Notes: generated from the letters alone by a model not told the origin. A stretch of 64,000 nt of DNA from Gallionella sp. (GCA_025350405.1 JANXXX010000009.1:1-64000); one strand, 5' to 3'. Shown: positions 41,710 through 51,693, counted from the stretch's first letter. Numbers and translations are program-made.

Positions 41710-42366
41710 ATGGCAACTGCAGCAAAACCAAATGCAACGACTAAGCCAGGGGCAACGACTAAGCCGGGCGCAACAGAGGAAACTGCTGCCCCACCCGCCA
41801 AAAAAAGTAAAAAAGTTCTCTACATCATTATTGCGGTGGTACTGCTGATAGGGGGGGGAGCAGCCGGGTACTTTTTGATGAAACCGGCACACGCACCAAC
41901 CAAGAATGCTGCCAAAGATGGGGCTGCTGACGAAGCAACTGATGCAGCGGCTGATGCCACTCCTGAAGCAGCTAATGATGAAAAGGCGGTACCGCCGAAA
42001 TACGTGCCGCTGGGTACATTTACTGCCAACCTGATTCACGAGGAAGGTGACCGCTACTTGCAAGTAGCGATTTCGATAAAGTTATCTAAACCTGAACTGG
42101 AAGAAAAGATCAAAGCGAGCAGCCCAGAAATTCTGCACCATGTGAATATGCTGCTGCAGAGCAGGCGTCCATCGGAACTCGCTACGCTTGAAGGTAAGGA
42201 AAAATTGGCCAGTGATATCAAGATTCAAATCGAACGCGTATTGGGGTTACTTAAAGCTGCGCCTGTCAATAGCCAAACACAATCTGCATCTGCTCCAGCA
42301 GCCACTGAACTACCGCAAAAAAACGGTATAGAAGAAGTGCTATTTACATCATTCATTATTCAATAG
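41710..42366 (+). CDS. fliL: Flagellar basal body protein FliL
   Basis: Single TM (VLYIIIAVVLLIGGGAAGYFLM) and YVPLGTFTANLIHEEGDRYLQVAISIKLSKPELEEKI. Confidence 0.9.
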   Translation: MATAAKPNATTKPGATTKPGATEETAAPPAKKSKKVLYIIIAVVLLIGGGAAGYFLMKPAHAPTKNAAKDGAADEATDAAADATPEAANDEKAVPPKYVPLGTFTANLIHEEGDRYLQVAISIKLSKPELEEKIKASSPEILHHVNMLLQSRRPSELATLEGKEKLASDIKIQIERVLGLLKAAPVNSQTQSASAPAATELPQKNGIEEVLFTSFIIQ

Positions 42367-42370
42367 GAAA

Positions 42371-43360
42371 ATGAGCGAATTTCTCTCACAAGATGAAGTC
42401 GATTCTCTACTCAAGGGAGTGACCGGTGAAGCGGATGATGCGCCTGATCATCCTGAAGCCAAGCCTGGGGAGGTACGCTCATATAATCTTGCCTCGCAAG
42501 AGCGCATTGTGCGTGGGCGTATGCCCACGATGGAAATAATCAACGAACGATTTGCGCGGCTGTTCCGCATTGGCTTATTCAATTTCATCCGCCGTACCCC
42601 GGAGATTTCTATCGGCCCGGTAAGAGTGTTGAAATTTGGCGAATTCATCCGCAATCTGCATGTGCCGACCAATTTGAACATCATTCAGGCTAAGCCGCTA
42701 CGCGGCAATGGTTTATTCATCTTTGATCCGAATTTGGTGTTTTTAATAGTGGATAACATGTTTGGGGGAGACGGGCGTTTCCATACCCGTGTGGAGGGTC
42801 GCGAATTCACACAGACCGAACATCGCATCATCCAGAAATTGATTGCTGTCGTATTTGAGAACTATGAGAAATCCTGGGAAAACGTCCACCCGCTAAAATT
42901 CGAATTCGTGCGTTCGGAAATGAACCCGCAGTTCGCCAACATCGCCACTCCCAACGAGGTGGTCATCGTCACTACCTTTGATATCGAACTGGGCGGCAAT
43001 GGCGGCGCATTCCACATTTGCATGCCCTACTCCATGCTCGAACCAGTCAAAGATTTGCTCTACAGCACCATGCAAGGGGAGCATCTTGCCATGGATCACC
43101 GCTGGTTGCAGTTGCTGTCCAAACAGGTGCAATCAGCCACCATTGAATTGGTTGCCACGCTCGGTCAAGCCAGCGTGACGCTTGAACAAGTCTTAAGGAT
43201 GCGTAGCGGTGACATCGTCCCGCTGGAAATCGGGGAAAACATCATCGCTTCGGTGGATGGAGTTCCGGTAATGGAATGCAAATATGGTGCATTCAATAAT
43301 CAATATGCATTGAGGGTTGAAAAAATGATCTCAACAAACGAAGGAGAAGGTCATGTCTAA
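42371..43360 (+). CDS. fliM: Flagellar motor switch protein FliM
   Basis: FLSQDEVDSLLKGVTGE, FDPNLVFLIVDNMFGGDGRFHTRVEGREFTQTEHRII. Confidence 0.96.
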   Translation: MSEFLSQDEVDSLLKGVTGEADDAPDHPEAKPGEVRSYNLASQERIVRGRMPTMEIINERFARLFRIGLFNFIRRTPEISIGPVRVLKFGEFIRNLHVPTNLNIIQAKPLRGNGLFIFDPNLVFLIVDNMFGGDGRFHTRVEGREFTQTEHRIIQKLIAVVFENYEKSWENVHPLKFEFVRSEMNPQFANIATPNEVVIVTTFDIELGGNGGAFHICMPYSMLEPVKDLLYSTMQGEHLAMDHRWLQLLSKQVQSATIELVATLGQASVTLEQVLRMRSGDIVPLEIGENIIASVDGVPVMECKYGAFNNQYALRVEKMISTNEGEGHV

Positions 43361-43754
43361 CGAAACTGCAACCAACGAAGCAATCAGCGCCGACGATTGG
43401 GGCGCGGCCATGGCCGAACAGTCAACGCCAGCAGAGCTTGCCAAACCTGTCGCATTCGAACAGTTCGGGGCAAGCGGTGCAGCTACAACCCAGAACGACC
43501 TCGACATGATTTTAGACATTCCGGTACAACTGACCGTTGAACTGGGACGCACTAAAATGCCCATCAAGCATTTGCTGCAACTGGCTCAAGGCTCCGTCGT
43601 TGAGTTGGCCGGTATGGCCGGTGAACCATTGGACGTCATGATCAATGGTTTCCTGATCGCGCAAGGAGAAGTCGTTGTGGTCAATGAGAAACTCGGCATC
43701 CGTTTGACGGACATCATCACCCCGTCCGAGCGGTTGCGCCGCTTGAATAAATAA
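43353..43754 (+). CDS. fliN: Flagellar motor switch protein FliN
   Basis: DMILDIPVQLTVELGRTKMPIKHLLQLAQGSVVELAGMAGEPLDVMINGFLIAQGEVVVVNEKLGIRLTDII. Confidence 0.96.
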   Translation: MSNETATNEAISADDWGAAMAEQSTPAELAKPVAFEQFGASGAATTQNDLDMILDIPVQLTVELGRTKMPIKHLLQLAQGSVVELAGMAGEPLDVMINGFLIAQGEVVVVNEKLGIRLTDIITPSERLRRLNK

Positions 43755-43764
43755 AATAAATAAT

Positions 43765-44241
43765 ATGTGTAGTCGATATCGTTTTTTCATTGCCGCAATC
43801 CTGCTGGCGGCACCCGTTTGGGCTACGGCTGTAGAAGGAACACGTCCCGCCTTTGCTCCGCCACCTCCTGCAGTCAGCTCAAGCAATATTGTACAAATCA
43901 TCTTCAGCCTGCTGCTGGTGCTAGCCGCCATTGTACTGGTGGCATGGCTGCTCAAACGCATGAATGCGGCGCAACTGGGCTCGGGCAACCTGCTCAAGAT
44001 ATTGGGCAGCGTGGCAATAGGCCAGCGTGAACGCATCGTTCTGGTCGAAGTGAAAGACACTTGGCTGGTGGTCGGGGTAGGCCCGGGGCAAATTCGCACC
44101 TTGCACACGCTTCAGAAGCAAGAGTTACCGAACAACGCAAACCCGGATCTAAGTATCCTGCCTTCTGAAAACAAATTCGCCAAACTTTTGTCTTCTATTC
44201 TGCGTCATCAGCCTTCTGACAGGAAACGCAATGCACCGTAA
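43765..44241 (+). CDS. fliO: Flagellar biosynthesis protein FliO
   Basis: N-terminal [45 protein letters not shown]; between fliN and fliP. Confidence 0.9.
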   Translation: MCSRYRFFIAAILLAAPVWATAVEGTRPAFAPPPPAVSSSNIVQIIFSLLLVLAAIVLVAWLLKRMNAAQLGSGNLLKILGSVAIGQRERIVLVEVKDTWLVVGVGPGQIRTLHTLQKQELPNNANPDLSILPSENKFAKLLSSILRHQPSDRKRNAP

Positions 44242-44983
44242 TTTTGTTACCTTATTGATACTGTTTCTTGCGTTGCTCGGCGCAACACAAACTGCATGGG
44301 CAGAAGTCGGCTTGCCTGCATTAACCAGCACGCCAGCTCCAGGCGGAGGGCAAACCTACAGCTTAAGCCTGCAATTGCTGCTGCTACTCACCTCGCTGAG
44401 TTTTCTGCCGGCAATTCTGCTGATGATGACCGGATTCACGCGTATCATCATCGTATTGAGCTTGTTGCGCTCCGCCATCGGCACACCCACTGCGCCACCC
44501 AATCAGGTGTTGATCGGCTTGGCTTTGTTTCTCACATTTTTTGTCATGTCTCCGGTATTTGACAAAGTCTATACTGACGCTTATTTGCCTTTCAGTGAAA
44601 ACAAACTCAGCCTGCAACAAGCGATCGAGAAGGGCAGCGTGCCGCTTAAAACCTTCATGCTGCGGCAAACCCGCGAGGCCGACTTGGCCTTGTTCGTCAA
44701 GATTTCCAATAGCGAAGAACTGCAAAGTCCAGACCAAGTGCCGCTACGCATTCTGGTACCCGCTTATGTTACCAGCGAATTAAAAACCGCTTTTCAAATC
44801 GGCTTTGTGGTGTTCATTCCCTTCCTCATCATCGACATGGTGGTAGCCAGCGTGCTGATGTCCATGGGTATGATGATGGTGTCGCCGGCCATCATTTCAC
44901 TGCCCTTCAAGATCATGCTGTTCGTGCTGGCCGACGGTTGGAATTTAATTATCGGCTCTCTGGCGCAGAGTTTTTATACCTAA
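44231..44983 (+). CDS. fliP: Flagellar export apparatus protein FliP
   Basis: [61 protein letters not shown]. Confidence 0.96.
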   Translation: MHRNFVTLLILFLALLGATQTAWAEVGLPALTSTPAPGGGQTYSLSLQLLLLLTSLSFLPAILLMMTGFTRIIIVLSLLRSAIGTPTAPPNQVLIGLALFLTFFVMSPVFDKVYTDAYLPFSENKLSLQQAIEKGSVPLKTFMLRQTREADLALFVKISNSEELQSPDQVPLRILVPAYVTSELKTAFQIGFVVFIPFLIIDMVVASVLMSMGMMMVSPAIISLPFKIMLFVLADGWNLIIGSLAQSFYT

Positions 44984-44998
44984 CTGCCCTATCTGACC

Positions 44999-45268
44999 AT
45001 GACTCCTGAAACCGTCGTTACCATCGGGCAACAAGCAATCGAAATGACGCTGTTGATTTCCGCTCCGATGTTGCTTAGTGCACTGGTCATTGGTCTGGTG
45101 GTGAGTATCTTTCAGGCCGCTACACAGATCAACGAAATGACCTTGTCTTTCATCCCAAAACTTCTGGGAATCTTTCTGGTGCTGATCTTGACCGGCCCGT
45201 GGATGGTAAACACCATAGTCGATTACATCCAACGCTTGTTTGGCAATATCCCTTGGATGATCGGATAA
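44999..45268 (+). CDS. fliQ: Flagellar export apparatus protein FliQ
   Basis: 89 aa; MTPETVVTIGQQAIEMTLLISAPMLLSALVIGLVVSIFQAATQINEMTLSFIPK. Confidence 0.95.
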   Translation: MTPETVVTIGQQAIEMTLLISAPMLLSALVIGLVVSIFQAATQINEMTLSFIPKLLGIFLVLILTGPWMVNTIVDYIQRLFGNIPWMIG

Positions 45269-45355
45269 GTTTCAAGAATATGGCCACGAGTAAAGAAGAG
45301 GATACATGGGGCAAGAGAATGTTACCTATCCTTATTCTGATCATGAGGCTAACTC

Positions 45356-46135
45356 GTGATTAGTTTCACCAGTGCGCAGCTTGATGCCTGGCTCGCCACA
45401 TTCATTTATCCTCTGGCGCGCATCCTGGCCATGATTGCCAGCTCACCGATAATCGGCAACAGGCAAGTCCCGGTACGCGTCAAAATTGGTTTGTCCGCTC
45501 TACTTGCCATCATCATCGCCCCCACCATCGGTGCGATGCCGCAAATAGCTGTCGGCTCCCCACAAGGAATATTGATAATGATTCAGCAGGTCATCATCGG
45601 CATAGCCATGGGATTCACCATGCGCCTGATTTTTAACGCAGTCGAAATGGCGGGTGAATTAGCCGGGTTGCAGATGGGGTTGGGATTCGCCAGCTTGTAT
45701 GATCCCATCAATGCCGTTCATTCTGCAATTATCGCCCAATGGTTGGGAATGATCGCAGCACTGGCCTTCTTATCCATGAACGGCCACCTGTTCATGCTTT
45801 CAGCATTAGCCGAAAGCTTTCAGACACTACCTATTGGCAGCATGATGTCGGTTCAGGGATTCTATGGAGTTGCCAAGTGGGGGGGGAGTATTTTTGCCTT
45901 CGCCTTGCAGATTTCACTACCAATATTGGCTGCATTACTCATCACCAATATCGCGTTAGGGATACTCACCCGCGCTGCGCCACAACTCAACTTATTCGCA
46001 GTTGGCTTCCCCATCACTCTGGCAATCGGATTTTTTGTTTTGGCACTATCCATGCCCTACTTTGCACCTGTGCTGGACAGACTCACTCAAGAGGGCGTAG
46101 GCACCGCACTTAACCTGATAAAGCTACCACACTGA
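45356..46135 (+). CDS. fliR: Flagellar export apparatus protein FliR
   Basis: 259 aa; YPLARILAMIASSPIIGNRQVPVRVKIGLSALLA, FNAVEMAGELAGLQMGLGFASLYDP; GTG start. Confidence 0.94.
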   Translation: MISFTSAQLDAWLATFIYPLARILAMIASSPIIGNRQVPVRVKIGLSALLAIIIAPTIGAMPQIAVGSPQGILIMIQQVIIGIAMGFTMRLIFNAVEMAGELAGLQMGLGFASLYDPINAVHSAIIAQWLGMIAALAFLSMNGHLFMLSALAESFQTLPIGSMMSVQGFYGVAKWGGSIFAFALQISLPILAALLITNIALGILTRAAPQLNLFAVGFPITLAIGFFVLALSMPYFAPVLDRLTQEGVGTALNLIKLPH

Positions 46136-46140
46136 TCAAC

Positions 46141-47388
46141 TCACTTAATGTAGTTGAACAAAGAAAGAGTTGAGACTGCTGCAAATGATTGCTGTGCTGC
46201 TTGCAAACCCATTTTCTGCTGAGTTAGATCACTTATCGCTTTGGCAAAATCCACATCCTGCAGCTGTGACAAATTTTGCTTGAATTGCAAGCCCAGATTA
46301 TCTCCTGTTACCTGTAGCGCACTAATTTCGTTTAGACGCGAACCCAGAGAGGATCGTATCGTTAAAACATTGTTAAGCGCATTATCCAAACTGGTGAGCG
46401 CATGATTCAAGTTATTGGTTAAAGCTGTCCCTCCACCATTTGCAGCACTTGCCACAGGTGTATTCAGTGCAGCAATCAAATTTGAGATGGTTTTAAAGAT
46501 ACTCTCATTGGCACTAGGGGTGACGGTAAAAGTATCGCCGTTAGCCGGGGCACCCTGAATGTCAAATTGCATACCGGCAAAACTGATGGATTGCCCGCTT
46601 ACATATGGGTTCCCAGCAGAGACAATTGCAGACGTAGTAGTATTAGTCACAGTGTAGCTCGTCACAGCTGGTGTACCCACCACAGTGAATGCAACGCTAT
46701 AGTTATTTATCGGCAATGTTGGAGGCGGATTTGCTACTGAACCAACGCTAATCACGCCACTGCCGAGATTAGGGCCAGGAGTAACGGTATTGGTACCTTG
46801 CTGCGTGGCAAACGTCCCATTACCATTCTTAATGTTCATAAACACGTCCGCGCCAGAATCGCTGGAGGCCACTTGCCGTGATGCACTGACTTGAACGTTA
46901 CGCTGCCCGTCATCGCCAAAATAACTCATCCCTGCGACTGTATTGACAAACGGTTGGGTTCTGGACTGAAATCCGGAATATAGATAGTTTCCCGCACCAT
47001 CAGTGCTATTCGCCAAACCAACCAGATCTTGCAATTGGCCACTTAACTGATTCGCGATGCTGCTGCGGTCGCTATTGTTTAATGAGCCATCTCCTGCATT
47101 AACTGCCGAAGTTCTCACGGCTTGAAGCAAATTCGTCACACTCTGCAATGCACTCTCTGAAAGAGACAGGGTATTATGAGCTGCGTTGCGATTCGTTGTG
47201 TATTGGGTATTCGTTGAATCGGATTGAGTGATATCCAGAGCTCGGGCTGCCGCAGCCGGATCATCTGCTGCGGTAAGAATACGACGCCCGGTAGCAAGCT
47301 GCTGCTGGGTTTTAATCATAAGCGATTGTTGCTGGTCCATACCTGCCACGTTGCTATCGAAAATGGTACTAGAACTGATACGCATCAC
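46141..47388 (-). CDS. flgL: Flagellar hook-associated protein FlgL
   Basis: MRISSSTIFDSNVAGMDQQQSLMIKTQQQLATGRRILTAADDPAAAARALDI; flagellin-like C-terminus. Confidence 0.93.
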   Translation of the reverse strand: MMRISSSTIFDSNVAGMDQQQSLMIKTQQQLATGRRILTAADDPAAAARALDITQSDSTNTQYTTNRNAAHNTLSLSESALQSVTNLLQAVRTSAVNAGDGSLNNSDRSSIANQLSGQLQDLVGLANSTDGAGNYLYSGFQSRTQPFVNTVAGMSYFGDDGQRNVQVSASRQVASSDSGADVFMNIKNGNGTFATQQGTNTVTPGPNLGSGVISVGSVANPPPTLPINNYSVAFTVVGTPAVTSYTVTNTTTSAIVSAGNPYVSGQSISFAGMQFDIQGAPANGDTFTVTPSANESIFKTISNLIAALNTPVASAANGGGTALTNNLNHALTSLDNALNNVLTIRSSLGSRLNEISALQVTGDNLGLQFKQNLSQLQDVDFAKAISDLTQQKMGLQAAQQSFAAVSTLSLFNYIK

Positions 47389-47392
47389 ACAC

Positions 47393-49345
47393 CTACTTTC
47401 CTAGTGACAACAATGTGTCAAACATGGTGCTGGCAATTTGCATCGCCTTGGCGGAGGCTTGATAAGCATTTTGATAACGCATCAGATTCGCCGCCTCTTC
47501 ATCCAGATTGACACCCGATACCGCCTGCTGCGATGCGACCACTTGAGACACCACATTGTTTTGCGCCTGACTGGTCACATCCATTTCATGAGTTTTTGCC
47601 CCGACATCTCCAACCAACTGACTATACAAACTCCCCAAGGTCGCAGTGCCGTTTGCCATCAGATTTTGCGTTTGCAATCCCGCCATCAGCAAGGCATTGC
47701 GATTATCTCCAGTTGCATTGGTGTTGCTACCTACATTGAAGACATCGCCAACTGCGGGAGTCCCAGAGATTTGAACCGTCCAGCCGTTATAGCTGATGTT
47801 GCTGCCTGCAGTGTAAGGTACATTAGCTGCCGGAATGCCAACCCCTGTCCCGGTCACGTTATAAGTAGTCGGAGGATTATTGAATGTGATGCTAACTGCT
47901 TGTTGCAGATTCAGATCCGTCAAAGGATGTGCCGGATTCGGTGTTACAGGCGGGGGCGGATTCACAGTGCCACTGCTGATTTTACCGTTTCCGGTATTGG
48001 TCAATGCAGCCGTCGCACGCATCGGTGCAGCAGCAGCGATTTTAGCCGGATCATTGGTCAGCAAGGCAATATCACGCGCACCATCTGCCGTGGGACGGAT
48101 CAGGAAACCGTCTCCTGCAGCCATCAGTCCGGCAGTTATATTGACCGTGAATCCATCGACAACTGCAGAAGGAGTCAGCGGCCCTGCACCCAGATTAGTT
48201 ACAGAATTATCGGACAAACGTATCATTGAATAATTCGCCCCATCGAATTTCAGTTGATAGTCGCTGGTAGTCAACGCTGACACATTGGTGATAGCGCCGG
48301 TCAAGGATGCCGTGCCGGTATTGTTAGCCCCCGGATTAACCCTCGGAACGGCCGCATTGAATAAATTACCGCCCAATGCACCGTTCAAATCCTGTCCTAA
48401 TTGATTCTGCTGATTGATGCTGGTCGCCAGTCCTATCGCAACACGACCAAGTGCATTACGCGCCGGTTCCAAACTCTGATCACGAAAGTTGAGATATGCT
48501 CCTAAACTTCCGCCCTGCAGACTGCTTTGTTGCATGGTGATAGTCTTGCCATTAGCCAAGTAGGCAATATCTAATTTGCTCGGATCGCTGGCTGATTGAA
48601 CAGTCTGCAACGTCATGGCTTGGTTACCGATCACCAATGCTTGACCGCTGCCGATAAAGACACTAACCGATCCATCCGATTGTTGCATCGTGGCAGTTTG
48701 AATAATCTGATTCAATTGATTGACCAGCTGATCACGCTGATCAAGTAAATCATTGGGCTGCTGTCCAGCCTGCCCCCCCGCCGTAGCTAGTTTAATGCTG
48801 CTGTTTAGCGCGGCGATCTGCCGAGCATAACTATTGATATCTTTAATGCTATTACTGATTTGTCCGTTAAGCCCATTTGCTATGGTTGTCAGTTGCTGGT
48901 CAATCCCCTGAAAACGATTGACCGCAGCCTGCGCATTACCAAGAAAAGCTTGCCGTGAAGGAATAGATTCGGGATTGTTGGCCACGCCGTTCATGCCATT
49001 GGACAAATCCTGCATCGCTGGCGACACCCCGGCATTGGGATCCGAAAGCATGTTGTCTATCTGCGCGATTGCAGTGTGATAGCTGGTCAGATAACTGGCC
49101 TGAGTCTGCACTTGCAAAACTTGTGCTGTAAGAAATTGATCATAAATCCTTCGCACACCAGTTATATCGACCCCTTGCCCTACAAATCCAGAGCCAAATT
49201 GTTGAGCGATAGCGGGGCTTAACAGAACTTGTTGCCGCGAAAAACCGGGGGTACTTGCATTAGCGATGTTGTGCTCAGTTGTAGTTATCCCATACTGAGC
49301 GGCATTTAGACCAGTTAAAGCCGCACTAAATATATTACTTCCCAT
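47393..49345 (-). CDS. flgK: Flagellar hook-associated protein FlgK
   Basis: NIFSAALTGLNAAQYGITTTEHNIANASTPGFSRQQVLLSP; C-terminal VSGVNLDEEAANLMRYQNAYQASAKAMQIASTMFDTLLSL. Confidence 0.95.
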   Translation of the reverse strand: MGSNIFSAALTGLNAAQYGITTTEHNIANASTPGFSRQQVLLSPAIAQQFGSGFVGQGVDITGVRRIYDQFLTAQVLQVQTQASYLTSYHTAIAQIDNMLSDPNAGVSPAMQDLSNGMNGVANNPESIPSRQAFLGNAQAAVNRFQGIDQQLTTIANGLNGQISNSIKDINSYARQIAALNSSIKLATAGGQAGQQPNDLLDQRDQLVNQLNQIIQTATMQQSDGSVSVFIGSGQALVIGNQAMTLQTVQSASDPSKLDIAYLANGKTITMQQSSLQGGSLGAYLNFRDQSLEPARNALGRVAIGLATSINQQNQLGQDLNGALGGNLFNAAVPRVNPGANNTGTASLTGAITNVSALTTSDYQLKFDGANYSMIRLSDNSVTNLGAGPLTPSAVVDGFTVNITAGLMAAGDGFLIRPTADGARDIALLTNDPAKIAAAAPMRATAALTNTGNGKISSGTVNPPPPVTPNPAHPLTDLNLQQAVSITFNNPPTTYNVTGTGVGIPAANVPYTAGSNISYNGWTVQISGTPAVGDVFNVGSNTNATGDNRNALLMAGLQTQNLMANGTATLGSLYSQLVGDVGAKTHEMDVTSQAQNNVVSQVVASQQAVSGVNLDEEAANLMRYQNAYQASAKAMQIASTMFDTLLSLGK

Positions 49346-49453
49346 AATCTATTCCTCTGCTCTCCAGACGACACCCTTATTTTTGTTATCGGCATGCAAT
49401 ATTAATTCTTTAGCGTTATCTCATGTGGTCCACAAAGTCTTGTAGTGTATATT

Positions 49454-49846
49454 TTAAGTAGATGGCGAAACTGCGGGAGGATGAGCGCCGCTCTCCACTG
49501 CCGCATCTTTCGCTACATTCTTCCCTTTTCCTGCTTGCATCTCCATAGTGTGGCTCAGTTGTTTCACCATGATGTCAGCCAAACCTACACCCCTGCTCGC
49601 CATATTTTGAGCCAACTGTTGATCCAACATACTGGTAAACATTCTGGTTTGGTCACTGTCGAACATGCCATCCTTCGGTGTGGCTTCACGCATACTCTTC
49701 AACATCATATTGAGGAATAATGATTCAAATTGCTGGGCAGCGGCTTTGAGTGCTTGATCTGGCGCCTGCTTGGCTTGCAGGCGCAACTTCGCCAGGCTTT
49801 GCGTATCCAACGCCAAGCTTGTGGCAGTGTCTAGCGGAGTTGGCAT
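49454..49846 (-). CDS. flgJ: FlgJ rod-binding domain protein (short form, no muramidase domain)
   Basis: 130 aa; AAAQQFESLFLNMMLKSMREATPKDGMFDSDQTRMFTSMLDQQLAQNMASRGVGLADIMVKQL. Confidence 0.9.
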   Translation of the reverse strand: MPTPLDTATSLALDTQSLAKLRLQAKQAPDQALKAAAQQFESLFLNMMLKSMREATPKDGMFDSDQTRMFTSMLDQQLAQNMASRGVGLADIMVKQLSHTMEMQAGKGKNVAKDAAVESGAHPPAVSPST

Positions 49847-50943
49847 TAGATTATTTCCAGTTCGGCACGCAATGCCCCTGCCGATTTCATTGCTTGTAGA
49901 ATCGCCAGCAAATCTTGAGGTGTCGCACCGATTGAATTCAATGTTTTGACCACTTCGCTCAAAGATACACCCTTGGGAAGTTGTACCAAGCCACCTTTGC
50001 CCTCCTTAACGTTTATCGTGGTGCTATCGGTTTGCACGGTTTGTCCTTGGGCAAGAGCATTAGGCTGGCTCACCGTGCTGGCAGTGGTAATCACTACAGT
50101 CAGGTTGCCATGCGCCACGGCACAAGGCTGTAAAGCCACCGCCTGATTCATCACCACCGATCCGGTACGCGCATTGATGATGACCCTGGCCATGCCCTGC
50201 GCCGGATCGACTTCCAGATTTTCGATCTTGGAAATGAAAGCTACACGCCCGTTACCTGCTGGCGCACGAACCTGTATCACCCGCCCATCCAAGGCTGAAG
50301 CCAAGTCTGGAGCAATCTGTCCATTGATGACCTCAACAATACGCGCGGCAGTAGTAAAATCCGTTGCATTCAATTCCAGGTTGATGAAATCGCCCTGCCC
50401 CAATATTGTCGGCACGGCACGTTCCACTGTTGCACCGGATAGCACCCGACCCACACTTAAATGATTCACCTGTACTGATGCCCCGCCTGACGAAGCTCCA
50501 ACCCCACCAACCAGCACATTGCCTTGCGCCATCGCATATACCTGGCCATCCCCGCCCTTCAATGGCGTCATCAACAACGTCCCGCCGCGCAGGCTCTTGG
50601 CATTGCCGATCGAAGAGGCCGTCACATCTATGGTCTGACCTGGCTTGGAAAACGGTGGCAACGTGGCAGTCACAACCACTGCCGCTACATTCTTGAGTTG
50701 CAAACTGGTACCTTGCGGTATGTTCACACCCATCTGTGACAACATGCTGATGATGCTTTGTACCGTGAACGGCGTTTGCGTGGTTTGGTCGCCGCTACCG
50801 TCCAGTCCAACCACGATGCCATAACCGATCAATTGGTTATCGCGCACACCCTGGATGCTCGCCATATCCTTGATACGTTCAGCAGACGCGCCAATCGGAT
50901 ATAGCACCAGCAACGCCAACAGCATTGAAAAAATTCGTTTCAT
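49846..50943 (-). CDS. flgI: Flagellar P-ring protein FlgI
   Basis: RIKDMASIQGVRDNQLIGYGIVVGLDGSGDQTTQTPFTVQSIISMLSQMGV; start at MKRIFSMLLALLV. Confidence 0.95.
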   Translation of the reverse strand: MKRIFSMLLALLVLYPIGASAERIKDMASIQGVRDNQLIGYGIVVGLDGSGDQTTQTPFTVQSIISMLSQMGVNIPQGTSLQLKNVAAVVVTATLPPFSKPGQTIDVTASSIGNAKSLRGGTLLMTPLKGGDGQVYAMAQGNVLVGGVGASSGGASVQVNHLSVGRVLSGATVERAVPTILGQGDFINLELNATDFTTAARIVEVINGQIAPDLASALDGRVIQVRAPAGNGRVAFISKIENLEVDPAQGMARVIINARTGSVVMNQAVALQPCAVAHGNLTVVITTASTVSQPNALAQGQTVQTDSTTINVKEGKGGLVQLPKGVSLSEVVKTLNSIGATPQDLLAILQAMKSAGALRAELEII

Positions 50944-50972
50944 GTATTTCTCCGTTCTGGCGGTCTTAGTCA

Positions 50973-51656
50973 TCAGAATGGCATAACCGACTGGAAGAAC
51001 CGCCCCAGGAATCCCAATGACTTCGCATCATTTATCACTTCATTCATCGCACCGGCATTCTTGTACTCAATATGAGCATCGGCAACTTGAGTCGACAAAA
51101 CAGTGTTCGCACCACTGATTACCGTAGGATTGACCACCCCGGAGAAACGAATGAATTCGTCGCTCTGATTCAAAGCCACCTGCTCTTCACCACTGACCAA
51201 CAAGTTACCATTAGCCAACACCTCGATCACCGTCACAGTAATCGTTCCAGTTAAATCTTGGCTGGCAGCGCCTGCACCTGCTGCTGCTGTCTTGCTGCTG
51301 CTGCTGCTGGAAATAGGAAATGCTTTAGCCAATTGCGCCAAAGGCCCCGATGTCACAGTTGGCACGTTGGCATTGAGGCTGTTGGCCGTGCTGTTGCCAG
51401 CACTAGTTTTTCTGTTGCCAGTGGTCTTTTCTACGATGTTGATGGTCAAAATATCGCCGACATTACGCGCCCGCTTATCCTCGAACATGGGGCGTTCATT
51501 GACACCCGCATGAAAAATCGCTCCATCCGCAGGAATAACCGCTTGTTTATCGACTGGCTTGGCAGTCATCGGTTGCTGAATACTGGTAGGTGGCTTATGA
51601 ACGGCACAACCGCCAAAGCCTAGCAATAGTCCAATCAAGAGTGTTCTGATTAGCAT
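50973..51656 (-). CDS. flgH: Flagellar L-ring lipoprotein FlgH
   Basis: Lipoprotein signal LLLGFGGCAV; RNVGDILTINIVEKTTGNRKTSAGNS; FIRFSGVVNPTVISGANTVLSTQVADAHIEY. Confidence 0.94.
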   Translation of the reverse strand: MLIRTLLIGLLLGFGGCAVHKPPTSIQQPMTAKPVDKQAVIPADGAIFHAGVNERPMFEDKRARNVGDILTINIVEKTTGNRKTSAGNSTANSLNANVPTVTSGPLAQLAKAFPISSSSSSKTAAAGAGAASQDLTGTITVTVIEVLANGNLLVSGEEQVALNQSDEFIRFSGVVNPTVISGANTVLSTQVADAHIEYKNAGAMNEVINDAKSLGFLGRFFQSVMPF

Positions 51657-51693
51657 CTGATCTCCTTATGGGTGGGGGAAATACCAGCGCCCA

